DNA from: Candidatus Fermentibacterota bacterium
Lineage (GTDB): Bacteria; JAFGKV01
DNA: 56,865 nt
Direction: 5' to 3'
NCBI GenBank assembly: GCA_030620115.1
Contig: JAUXFG010000003.1
Span: forward strand, 1 to 56,865
Made by a program: the position numbers and the translations under genes. The notes under the pieces were generated by a model, which saw only the letters and a list, made by a program, of their open reading frames with translations, searched no databases and had not been told where the DNA came from. Shown here piece after piece: positions 42,304-50,302 of this stretch. Numbering within the stretch: position 1 is the stretch's first letter; every line of letters starts with the position of its first letter.

Positions 42304-43567
42304 CGTGTCGTCAACGGATTTGAGTTCATATCTGCCGCAGAAAGGCCTTTCTCGAAATCTCGGCCTCCTTCTTTCCCTCATGATTGCTTTCCCCACATAC
42401 GCGGGGGCCATGGAAGAGACGTCATATCCAGCCGAGACGGTCACCGGCGGTGCAACGTGGATCCACAACCCCGCCCTATTGGGTTCGGATACAGATGGGC
42501 TATGGTCACTCCAGGTAATCGGAGCCAAAGCGTCACTCTCAAATAACTTGCTGAATCTGGATCTCTACGAAAAATACAATGGCAGATTTCTTTCCGAGGA
42601 GGACAAGGAAGATATCCTTGATAGAATCCCGGGGGATCAGGCAAAACTGGCCGTCCACGCTGGAGCGGAGGCACTGAGTTTCCGGTATGGTAGCTTTGGG
42701 TTTCAGACACGGAGCTTTGCAGGGGCTAACGGCGCCATGGATAAGGATTTCGTCGATCTCCTCTTCTTTGGGAACGAACTGGATCGACGATATGAGCTGC
42801 TCAATTCCGGTAGCGGCTTGGCCTACACATCGTTCGGTCCATCATATGGAAGACGCGCTGGAGAACTAGTCGATTGGAATGTGTCCTTGGGCGGAACTGT
42901 TCGCTACGTGATCGCATGGATGGGTGGCCAGGTAGTGGAGAGTCGCGGCGAGACCGTTACCCGAGTAGATGGCATCAGCGGGTGGGGAGAGACTGTCGTT
43001 CGCTACTCTGAGGGCACCGGCAGTGGTTTGGCTTTGGATCTCGGAATGTGGGCAATGAAGGAGAACTGGGAGCTGCAGCTATCACTGATTGACTTGGGCC
43101 CATCGATTTCATGGTCAAAGGGAAAAGAGAAGTGGTTCACCTTCGAATTCAAGGATTGGACCTTCGAAGAAGAGACCGAACAAGACGGCCATGCATACAC
43201 AAAAGAAGACTCCACCGTTGAAATCGCATCGTGGACAAGCCCCCTGCCTACCAGGATGCGGACATTGGTCGCGTACCATACCGACTGGGGTCAGATACAC
43301 CTTCTCTGGCTGCAGGGACTTCGAACCCGGGCAGGCGTGACTCGCACCCCTCGTTTCCAGGCCGGGACCGAATGGCGCGCGCAACCTTGGCTGCGGCCGA
43401 AATTCGCTCTACAGATCGGCAGCCCCGAGGGGATGGGGATTGCTTTCGGGCTCGGACTCGATGTCGGAGTCTTTCACGGGGATTTCTCCATCCTAGGCTT
43501 TAGGGTTCCTCCGTCCCGAAGCAAAAGCCTCGGCTTCGGCTTCAACCTCGCTTTTGGTTCGATCTAG
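42296..43567 (+). CDS. predicted outer-membrane beta-barrel protein (DUF5723-like)
   Basis: A protein of 423 residues with an N-terminal signal (LGLLLSLMIAFPTYAGA, cleavage near residue 38). It then has the features of DUF5723/PorV-like barrels: WIHNPALLGSDTDG near the mature start and alternating strands such as LSFRYGSFGFQTRSFAG and WELQLSLIDLGPSISW. It ends with strands GIAFGLGLDVGVFHGDFSIL and SLGFGFNLAFGSI. Such barrels are common in FCB-group bacteria. The stop TAG (43565-43567) is the first codon of a repeat (TAGCCCGGACTTCTCACC), so the original end may have been changed. Confidence 0.75.
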   Translation: MISVSSTDLSSYLPQKGLSRNLGLLLSLMIAFPTYAGAMEETSYPAETVTGGATWIHNPALLGSDTDGLWSLQVIGAKASLSNNLLNLDLYEKYNGRFLSEEDKEDILDRIPGDQAKLAVHAGAEALSFRYGSFGFQTRSFAGANGAMDKDFVDLLFFGNELDRRYELLNSGSGLAYTSFGPSYGRRAGELVDWNVSLGGTVRYVIAWMGGQVVESRGETVTRVDGISGWGETVVRYSEGTGSGLALDLGMWAMKENWELQLSLIDLGPSISWSKGKEKWFTFEFKDWTFEEETEQDGHAYTKEDSTVEIASWTSPLPTRMRTLVAYHTDWGQIHLLWLQGLRTRAGVTRTPRFQAGTEWRAQPWLRPKFALQIGSPEGMGIAFGLGLDVGVFHGDFSILGFRVPPSRSKSLGFGFNLAFGSI

Positions 43568-43760
43568 CCCGGACTTCTCACCGGCTTTCGAAAGCGAAGC
43601 GGCCGAGATGGTTCTGAATGCGAGGCTTGCGACGGAGGACCCCGCAGGCGTATCCGCTGCGATACGTCGAGGAGGCCGACGGAGCGTAACGAAGCCCCGC
43701 GTCGGACGCGGGATGCCATATCGGCCACTGCAGCCGAAAGTTGGTAAGAAATCCGGGCTA
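43565..43760. mobile_element. MITE-like element with imperfect terminal inverted repeats
   Basis: The left end TAGCCCGGACTTCTCACCGG and the reverse complement of the right end (TAGCCCGGATTTCTTACCAA) match with 4 mismatches; similarity continues into CTTTCG, giving inverted ends of about 26 bp around a 196-bp unit. The interior holds hairpins (CGTATC...GATACG; CCCGCGTC-G-GACGCGGG) but no gene. A lone left end recurs at 53295-53312. The element supplies the stop codon of the barrel gene. Confidence 0.6.
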
Positions 43761-43769
43761 ACCGTCCTC

Positions 43770-43896
43770 AATAGGTTGGAAACTTCACAAACGAGTCAAG
43801 TTTTGCAACGACGTTTGCGGGTTAGCTGCGAGGTGATGCTGGTTGGCAGAGCAGAGAATCCGACATCCAGAGACCAGGATCCAGTATCGCTGCGCC
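43770..43896 (-). repeat. dispersed repeat family 1, copy C (partial)
   Basis: On the minus strand it shows the family 1 right part (CTTGACTCGTTTGTGAAGTT, TCGCAGCTAACCCGCAAACG) and a shortened middle. It stops at GGCGCAGCGATAC, lacking the left inverted-repeat arm. It is sandwiched between the MITE-like element and a family 3 repeat, showing nested accumulation of repeats. Confidence 0.8.
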
Positions 43897-43904
43897 CGGA
43901 CTTC

Positions 43905-44121
43905 TGGGGGGTCATCGCGAGCGAAAGCGCGGCGATCTCAATGGGCAGATGAGATTGCTTCGTCGCGGGCTTTATCCTGCCTCCGGCCTGTAGGGCCTAC
44001 GCCCCGGAGGGAGCTTGTCGAAGGGCTCCTCGCAATGACTAAGGGTGGGGCTACGGTTCCGGAATCTCTCTACGGGATTCCGTATTCCTATCTTGAGCCG
44101 TAGTGTTGGGCCGAGACTGTA
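43905..44121 (-). repeat. dispersed repeat family 3, copy 3, overlapping the metalloprotease 3' end
   Basis: On the minus strand it carries CAGTCTCGGCCCAACACTAC, CAAGATAGGAATACGGAATC, GTAGAGAGATTCCGGAACCG, then CATTGCGAGGAGCCC, a CCGGAGGCAGGATAAAGCCC block and CGACGAAGCAATCTCATC. The first module overlaps the last 23 codons of the metalloprotease gene, which are therefore encoded by the repeat. Confidence 0.82.
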
Positions 44122-46954
44122 AATACCCGAATTCGAACTCGCCCACTGTGTTGGATGGCACGGAGCTCTGCCCCAGATTGTCCATGATCACGATGCGGTA
44201 GAACGAATGCTCTCCCGGATCGCCCATGCTGCTCTCCCAATCCCAGTACTCGCTCTCCCCGAAGATCCAGTCAATCACCGTGCCTTCCCGCGGCTCGAAG
44301 TGAGCCTCGGCGTTTCGATGGATGAACGTCCTGATCGATGGCTCGGGGTTCCCGCTCGTGTCTTCACTGACCGCCGTCCACTGCAGCAGCGCCAGATCGC
44401 TCACCGCTGCCACCGCAAGGTCAGTCACCGGCTTCGGCGGTGCGTCATGGGCAGACAACTCCACCTGATACGGGCCTCCTCCCGTGTGCCAGACCGGGTC
44501 GTCAGGCCCAAGACACTGGGCCGTGAACCCGTTGATGGTGAATCGCAGCGTGTCGTCTTCATCTGCTCCCTCGTCCACCCCCGGCGTCGCCGGATCATCG
44601 CCGTAGGCGATCAGCGGCCCGTAGCACCCCGACGTGGCCACCTCCCATACCCCGCACAGCACTCCATCCGGATCCCACGCCTCTACCACGTCTCCCTCTG
44701 CCAGCGCCCTGGCTTGGAAGGTGCTCGAGCTGCCATGGAACGTGCACACCAGCGATGACCCCACCGGCGTGCCATGGGATGTCAACACGATGGTGCCCAC
44801 GTCCGATGGGCACGCCACGCCCGGCACCATGGCCGGATAGTAGCCCGCAGCCCAGGCACGAAGGATGTATGTGCCCTCGGCTATCCCCAGCAGGAACCAC
44901 CCACTCGCGTCGCTGGAGACGCTCTCGCCGGGAGGATCGGTTCCCACCATGGCGCTCTCAAGCCAGCCTTCCTCGTCCGCGATCCTGCCCGCGATGCACT
45001 CGATGGCTTCCAGCATCGTCTTCACCTTCAACTCAACGAGAAGACCGCATCCGTCACCCCCGTCACTTACCGTGAGCAGCCCTTCCCGGATCTCGTTCAA
45101 AGGCCATCCTACCCCATCGAGCCACAGCTGCAGATCGACGCTCCCGCCAGGGCCGATGTTCCCCGAGCTGGGGTCTGCCCATGCCCATGCCACGTCGCTG
45201 ACCACCGAGTAACTCCGCGACGCCGAACCATCCGTGTTCTGCAGCGTCACCGGCGTGGACATCGCGACTCCGGGCATCACGTCTCGCACGATGCGCTCCT
45301 CCGGCACCCACAGCCACCGGGCGATGCCGTGGTGGTTGCTGATCTCGCACACCTCGGCCTGATGGTCAGACCCGTTGGCGTACCACGATTCGAGCACATT
45401 CAAGAATGTCACCGGCGCCCCCGTCATCACCGCGTTCCAGATCTCCATGATCGAGCTGGACAAACCGTCCTGATACTCATCCGCATGCTGCGTGCAGGCA
45501 TTCTCGTAGGTCTCGTTCAGCCCATCGAACATGTCCCACAGGCATCCCACCACGCTCGCCTCGTTGTAGAGGCCATGGGTGAGGCTTCCGCCGGGATGCA
45601 CGATGGTTCCCTTTCCAAAGTGCCAGGGATTCTCGATCTCGTACCACGCCGTCTCGGTGCCTCCCAGCCCGTCCAGGGCTTTCAGCTTGTACCCTTCGTG
45701 CCATGCTGGAATCCCCAAGACATGATTGACATAGCACTGGTAGAAATGCGCCCACCCTTCGCTGAGGGCCAGCCCAGGCTTCTGAGGGTACGATATGGAC
45801 CATTGGTGCCCTCCTCCACCCGGCGGCGGTGTTCCGTACACGTGGAACAAGAAGTGCCCGAACTCGTGGAAGAGCGTGTCGTCGTTCCACTCGTCAGGGT
45901 AGTTGCCGGCCCCGTTCAAGACGATGGACCTGCTGGAGGGCTGGTATCGAGTCACCGTCTCCTCCCCCGCCTTCCAATACGCCCTGAGGCTGATGTCGCT
46001 CGTCGGCGCCGTCGCCGGGATCCGCTGCCACGCCTCCACCAAACGGTCGAAAATGTTCAGAGGCTCGTCACCACCGGGAACCGGGAAGCAGGAACCGAGA
46101 TCAACAGCACCGTAGTTGGCATACTGATACGCACTGTAGATCGTGTACGTCAGGCTGTCGACGACATCGATAACGTAGATCTGCGGCCACGGGTACCCCG
46201 GGAACCGGCCATAGAGCAACACGGATGGCCGGACGTATAGTTCCTCATCGGGGAAGTCCTCGTTACCAAAAAAGAAGAACCCGTCTTCCCCCAGAATATA
46301 AGGACCACGAAGCATGAATCCCCATTCACTCCAGAAATCGATGTATGCATATCCCCGGCGCACCGGTTCGTCCGTGGTGGTCGGCGACAGCCCATCGTAC
46401 TGTGTCACCGCATGGTCATGGTATTTCGAGTAGCCATGGAACGACCACGTGTACAGCCGCGTATCCGGCGGCGTCTCCGCCTCGCTCGTTTCCTCCCCCT
46501 TCAGCTGATCCAGCCACTTCCGCCACCACGGCCGCTCGAACTTCTTCCGCCACGGCGGCAACGTCTCGTCCCGTATCCGGGGCCCCATCTTCTGCGCGTC
46601 CGCATCGTCCGGATGCGCCTTGATCACCTCGTCCCCCCTCTCCCACGCTTCCTCCCACGTGATCTTCCCATCTCGCGCGTCATACAATGCTTGGTACATC
46701 TGACCGATCGGGTTCTTCATGGCCTTCACCACGTGCCGATACGTGTCCAAAAGGATCCCCCGTTCCGCCTGTCCCACCGCCCACTCAGCGGCCCGCTGCG
46801 GCGTGCCGCATCCATACTCCTTGCCCTTGGCCCACACGTGCACCTGATTGCCCACGAACAGCGCCGCGTCTCGGGGAGTGGTCCCCGTCCGCCCCGCCAC
46901 GTAGTCGCACGCCACCGAGAGCTGTCGCCGCGTGGGCTCATCCACCATGGGCAT
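44051..46954 (-). CDS. large multidomain zinc metalloprotease, C-terminus extended by a repeat
   Basis: A protein of 967 residues. The N-terminal 150 are helical. The protease part holds LFHEFGHFLFHVYG (HExxH at 363-367) and, 31 residues on, ALSEGWAHFYQCY with E399, the gluzincin H-E-x-x-H...E layout. Beyond about 540 come beta-rich domains: CARDB/Ig-like stretches, a carboxypeptidase-regulatory-like segment (GWFLLGIAEGTYILRAWAAG) and a fibronectin-III-like end (PPKPVTDLAVAAVSDLALLQ). The enzyme has no signal peptide, yet its domains are typically extracellular; the partner gene upstream overlaps by 17 bp and does have one. The last 23 residues (LQSRPNTTAQDRNTESRREI...) are encoded by a dispersed repeat. 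A frameshift splitting one secreted protein is possible. Confidence 0.85.
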   Translation of the reverse strand: MPMVDEPTRRQLSVACDYVAGRTGTTPRDAALFVGNQVHVWAKGKEYGCGTPQRAAEWAVGQAERGILLDTYRHVVKAMKNPIGQMYQALYDARDGKITWEEAWERGDEVIKAHPDDADAQKMGPRIRDETLPPWRKKFERPWWRKWLDQLKGEETSEAETPPDTRLYTWSFHGYSKYHDHAVTQYDGLSPTTTDEPVRRGYAYIDFWSEWGFMLRGPYILGEDGFFFFGNEDFPDEELYVRPSVLLYGRFPGYPWPQIYVIDVVDSLTYTIYSAYQYANYGAVDLGSCFPVPGGDEPLNIFDRLVEAWQRIPATAPTSDISLRAYWKAGEETVTRYQPSSRSIVLNGAGNYPDEWNDDTLFHEFGHFLFHVYGTPPPGGGGHQWSISYPQKPGLALSEGWAHFYQCYVNHVLGIPAWHEGYKLKALDGLGGTETAWYEIENPWHFGKGTIVHPGGSLTHGLYNEASVVGCLWDMFDGLNETYENACTQHADEYQDGLSSSIMEIWNAVMTGAPVTFLNVLESWYANGSDHQAEVCEISNHHGIARWLWVPEERIVRDVMPGVAMSTPVTLQNTDGSASRSYSVVSDVAWAWADPSSGNIGPGGSVDLQLWLDGVGWPLNEIREGLLTVSDGGDGCGLLVELKVKTMLEAIECIAGRIADEEGWLESAMVGTDPPGESVSSDASGWFLLGIAEGTYILRAWAAGYYPAMVPGVACPSDVGTIVLTSHGTPVGSSLVCTFHGSSSTFQARALAEGDVVEAWDPDGVLCGVWEVATSGCYGPLIAYGDDPATPGVDEGADEDDTLRFTINGFTAQCLGPDDPVWHTGGGPYQVELSAHDAPPKPVTDLAVAAVSDLALLQWTAVSEDTSGNPEPSIRTFIHRNAEAHFEPREGTVIDWIFGESEYWDWESSMGDPGEHSFYRIVIMDNLGQSSVPSNTVGEFEFGYLQSRPNTTAQDRNTESRREIPEP

Positions 46955-47624
46955 CCGAGGCCCTCACTGTGCCCTCCCTCGCCCCGGCCAGCCGATCCTT
47001 GATCGCCTGCTCGAGGCCCTGGTAGATCGGGCGGAGCTCATCCCCGCTGAGCAACTCGGAAGGGTTCAGTGGGTTGCACGCGAGGTTCAGGGCACCTCTG
47101 CCCGCATACCACCAGTAGTCCTTCGGCGCCGACGCGAAGCGCCGCGGATCCATGACCGGCACGCCTCCCACGACGTAGTGCAGGAACACGGAAACTCCCG
47201 CGTTCAGATGCCCGGTCTTGCTCCGCAGCACTGCGGTGGCATCCAGGGTGTCGTTCGGCCCGATGTAGGTTTCCACCATCTCGTCGCTCAGCAGCTCGGT
47301 CGACAGGCCGGGATTCCAGAAGACCCGTGCCTTCACCCGCGCGGGGGGGACAGGGATACGCCAGCCCACCGGGAGCTGGATCCGGACAGAGGGAGGAAGG
47401 TCAGGCGAGGGAAACCATGCCCGTGTGCGCACGGTCACCGGCTGCCCCGTCACCGCGGGCCCTACCGGCACCACCTTGACCCAGTCCGTGAACTCCCATG
47501 GGCCTCCGAACTCTTGATCCCCGTGATCCGACCTCCACTTCCGCCAGTAGTCGCTCTGGGCGTCAGCCGACGCCAACCCGACCACTGCAACAAGAATGAC
47601 TCCTATCACCACATGCCATCTCAT
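46938..47624 (-). CDS. secreted protein, signal-peptide-bearing partner of the metalloprotease
   Basis: AAGGAGGT lies 6 nt before ATG 47624, giving 228 residues. The signal peptide is RWHVVIGVILVAVVGLASADAQ cut near AQ. A beta-rich domain follows with PVTVRTRAWFPSPDLPPSVR, VKARVFWNPGLSTELLSD and HYVVGGVPVMDPRRFA, then a helical end (YQGLEQAIKDRLAGAREG). The stop (TGA 46938-46940) overlaps the metalloprotease start by 17 bp and the frames differ by one. It may be a separate chaperone-like or propeptide-like protein, or the N-terminal part of the same protein. I know no family for it. Confidence 0.75.
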   Translation of the reverse strand: MRWHVVIGVILVAVVGLASADAQSDYWRKWRSDHGDQEFGGPWEFTDWVKVVPVGPAVTGQPVTVRTRAWFPSPDLPPSVRIQLPVGWRIPVPPARVKARVFWNPGLSTELLSDEMVETYIGPNDTLDATAVLRSKTGHLNAGVSVFLHYVVGGVPVMDPRRFASAPKDYWWYAGRGALNLACNPLNPSELLSGDELRPIYQGLEQAIKDRLAGAREGTVRASDAHGG

Positions 47625-47784
47625 CGTGTCACCTCCTTGTAATGGATACAAATTCCCATTCTCTCACCCTGACCAAATCTACGCGCAGGTCGTATAGGCC
47701 GCAACTCCTGCGAAAACCGCCCCCCACGGACAACTCCTGGGTCGCACTACCTCGTCGGGGAGGGAAAGTGGCTTTGCCAAATAT

Positions 47785-47943
47785 GCGGGTTAGCTGCGAG
47801 GCGATGCTGGATGCTGGTTGCTTGATGCTGGAAGGAGAACGGAACGACTCCGGGTCCCATCCAGTATCCAGTGACCAGTATCGCTGCGCCTCAATCAATG
47901 CGCCACCGCATCATCACTCGTCGGTTTGAGGCGCAGCTTCGCT
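47785..47943 (-). repeat. dispersed repeat family 1, copy D (partial)
   Basis: On the minus strand it has the left half of family 1 complete (AGCGAAGCTGCGCCTCAAAC, GATGCGGTGGCGCATTGATT, GGTCACTGGATACTGGATGG), the CCAGCATC block, and TCGCCTCGCAGCTAACCCGC, but lacks the TTGCAAAACTTGA right end. The inner inverted pair is intact. Confidence 0.85.
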
Positions 47944-47994
47944 AGTGAATCCATAGATTTACTAGCGATTTATCAGGTGACGATTCTTGTGCTC

Positions 47995-48173
47995 AGGGTT
48001 CGCGCAGAAATACCTTCACATCTTGACATCCCATCCTTACCCCAATCTAGAACGCGGATCTCTCGCCAATCTTCTACTTTCCCTCTTTGGAATGCGGTAG
48101 CCCCGCGTACTGCGCGGGGCTACCGCTTTTCCCGAGCAAGCCATGCTTGTGTAGTCCCGCGTACTGCGCGGGA
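47995..48173 (+). repeat. dispersed repeat family 2, copy 4, with strong hairpins
   Basis: It starts AGGGTTCGCGCAGAAATACC, then ATCTTGACATCCCATCC and AGAACGCGGATCTCTCGCCA (as in copy 2). It ends in two stem-loops: 48094-48107 with 48113-48126 (14 bp, GCGGTAGCCCCGCG arms, loop TACTG, followed by TTTT) and 48155-48161 with 48167-48173 (7 bp, TCCCGCG arms, same loop TACTG). The first could act as an intrinsic terminator on the plus strand. Confidence 0.8.
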
Positions 48174-48179
48174 TTGCTC

Positions 48180-48864
48180 ATCGAACAGTCTGTAATGTGG
48201 ACTTATTCTTGCGCGAGTCCTTACGCAATACAGCCCACAACACACAATGGTCAACCCACGAGCCACTGCCCATCGACACGTTGCAGCGTTTTGCATCGTG
48301 GCCGACGCCTGGCACAAAATGTTACAGGAGATGTCACGGAATGCGATAGGCATAGTCGCCGGAGGGTTCGAAAAGGCTACTCCTTCTTTGTAGTGGGCCA
48401 CCATTTCTGGCCCCCATGGTCGGATAGATGAGATCCGGAAGGCTGTGGACTGATTGTCAAGATTGGGCGCGTGCGTCCAGAGCAGGACTGCTTGATTTGA
48501 TAGGCACGCCAACGACTTAGCGGCATTCATTCCAAGATCCCCTCCATTCGCTTAGCGGCCTCACAGTATCGCCACATCATCAGATGAGCCCCATTCTATA
48601 GTGATCGACAGGGTGTTGGGCCAAGAACGCCTTGCACTTTGGCATGGATAATGCGATCTTCGTATGGTGTGCCGCGTGGAGCTATCGCTCAGCAGGTTGG
48701 GATTCTGCGATTTTCAATTGCCAGTCCCCTGGCCACCATTATCAGCAGAACGGCCTTCACGAGCACAGCGGCATGATTGGAATCAGATGCGTGGAAAAGA
48801 CATCTGTTGGAATGACCCTTGATCGCGGAATCGCAAACTCTCGAGAAATGGAGGAGGAGAAGAA
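48180..48864. other. 685-bp gap upstream of the porin gene
   Basis: I see no repeat family and no convincing gene here. The longest minus-strand frame (about 136 codons ending at 48120) runs through the family 2 hairpins and lacks recognisable motifs. The promoter of the sensory cassette should lie near the right end. Confidence 0.4.
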
Positions 48865-50217
48865 ATGGCAAAGGGAATGCTCTTGTTGACAGTCGCCATA
48901 TTGGTACTCTGTCTTTCTGCACAGTCATCTCTCGCTGATCCCGGTGAGGAAGATAAACGCTTCTGGATAGGGGGAGAGCTCACCACCAAAGGATTCTCGC
49001 TGGAGAACTACAAAGGATCGGGAGTCACTGATCAATTCGTGCTGAGCCGTGCCATGATCTCCGCCGGGGCTAAGGCCACTGATCGTGTTTCGGTCGGGCT
49101 GCTCGTTGCAAAAACGCGGCTTTGGGGTAAGAGCGCCACTCTTTTTCAGCAGGGAGAACCAGGTGCGTCGGAGTTCTTAACAGGAGGCCATGGCTTTCTG
49201 GACAACTTCGGAGTATACAATGCCTACCTGGAGGTCAACGATGCAGTCTGGGGGTTAGACCTCACATTAGGAAGGCAGTTTGCCGGTGAGTGCGAAGATG
49301 CCTTCTTCTTCTACGGACCTCAGTATGGCCGCTTCTTAGGGATCACGTCCTTGGATGCGGCGAGGGCCGACTGGACCTGGGGGGCGGTAGGAATGACGGC
49401 TTTGGCCGGAAAAAAGGCAGAGACCGGTGCTGGAGACGGATCGGGTTGCGATCCGGAGTACCCGGACTCTGTTGTCTACATCGAAGACCAGGATGTGAAC
49501 ATATACGGACTCATGGCAAAGAGCACTACGCTTGTCGCAGGACAGACCTTTGATCTGGATCTCTACAGCCGCCGCAGAGGTCTCTCCGAGTCCGGCAAAA
49601 CTGATAATCTGGTGCTCTTGGTCCTCAGATCCAGAGGTGAGATTCCCGTGTTCAGCGGGTTGGAATATGACGCAATACTGGCACTGAATGGAGGGAAAAA
49701 CGAGGAGGCGGACCAGACCTACAACGGCTGGTTGGGCCGAGGAATAGGCTACTACAATGCTGATGTGCCATCCATTGGCGGTATGAGGCTTGAGGCAGGT
49801 TATGTCTATGTGAGTGGTGACAAATCCTCGACATCGGACAAGGATGAGCACTTCGCGAGGATGAGCAGAGACTGTTTCTACAGTATGGCGGTAATCGTCT
49901 ATGAGATACTTAACGACAGTGCCCCCGAAGCCGTGAGCAACGTGACCATCCCTTGGGTGGGGCTGGAAATCGTTCCCGATGTCTTTGGCGGGAAGTGGAG
50001 CCTCAGGGCAATCGGCTGTGACCTGGATACTGCGGAGCCTATCGCCGGTCTTGACGGCAAAGGAAAGGAGATCGACATCGGTCTTAAGTACGCTCCGAGT
50101 GACGACCTCTTCTTGAGCATAATGTGCGCTCAGTTCACGCCCCGGGGGATTCTGGAAGCGAATTGGGGCTCAGACCCCATTAAGCAGGTTAGCGGAGAAT
50201 TGACGGTGAAGTTCTGA
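48865..50217 (+). CDS. outer-membrane porin-like beta-barrel
   Basis: A protein of 450 residues. GGAGGAGGAGAAGAA precedes the ATG. A signal peptide (MAKGMLLLTVAILVLCLSAQ ... LADP) is followed by alternating amphipathic strands (KATDRVSVGLLVAKTRLWG, VWGLDLTLGRQFAG, GMRLEAGYVYVSGDKSS, WSLRAIGCDLDTAEP). The C-terminus is ELTVKF, a terminal Phe being the BAM recognition signal for barrels. It resembles alginate-export/porin families in layout. It is 85 bp upstream of a periplasmic binding protein gene, so it may admit that protein's ligand. Confidence 0.78.
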   Translation: MAKGMLLLTVAILVLCLSAQSSLADPGEEDKRFWIGGELTTKGFSLENYKGSGVTDQFVLSRAMISAGAKATDRVSVGLLVAKTRLWGKSATLFQQGEPGASEFLTGGHGFLDNFGVYNAYLEVNDAVWGLDLTLGRQFAGECEDAFFFYGPQYGRFLGITSLDAARADWTWGAVGMTALAGKKAETGAGDGSGCDPEYPDSVVYIEDQDVNIYGLMAKSTTLVAGQTFDLDLYSRRRGLSESGKTDNLVLLVLRSRGEIPVFSGLEYDAILALNGGKNEEADQTYNGWLGRGIGYYNADVPSIGGMRLEAGYVYVSGDKSSTSDKDEHFARMSRDCFYSMAVIVYEILNDSAPEAVSNVTIPWVGLEIVPDVFGGKWSLRAIGCDLDTAEPIAGLDGKGKEIDIGLKYAPSDDLFLSIMCAQFTPRGILEANWGSDPIKQVSGELTVKF

Positions 50218-50302
50218 GAGGGGAGAGCTTGGGGGCGTGTATTGCCTGAGCCCTCTCAGAAGCTCGCTGACAGCAGACCAGAAACGGAAATGAAGGGGGA
50301 CG

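Noticed and set aside
44774-46240. 488-codon plus-strand frame opposite the metalloprotease
   Set aside because: It is a shadow of the real gene on the other strand. The Arg/His/Pro-rich translation is typical of antisense frames in GC-rich coding DNA.
48120-48530. 136-codon minus-strand frame in the gap before the porin gene
   Set aside because: It runs into the family 2 hairpins at its end, has no ribosome binding site, and gives no recognisable motif. It is probably a chance open frame in GC-rich DNA.
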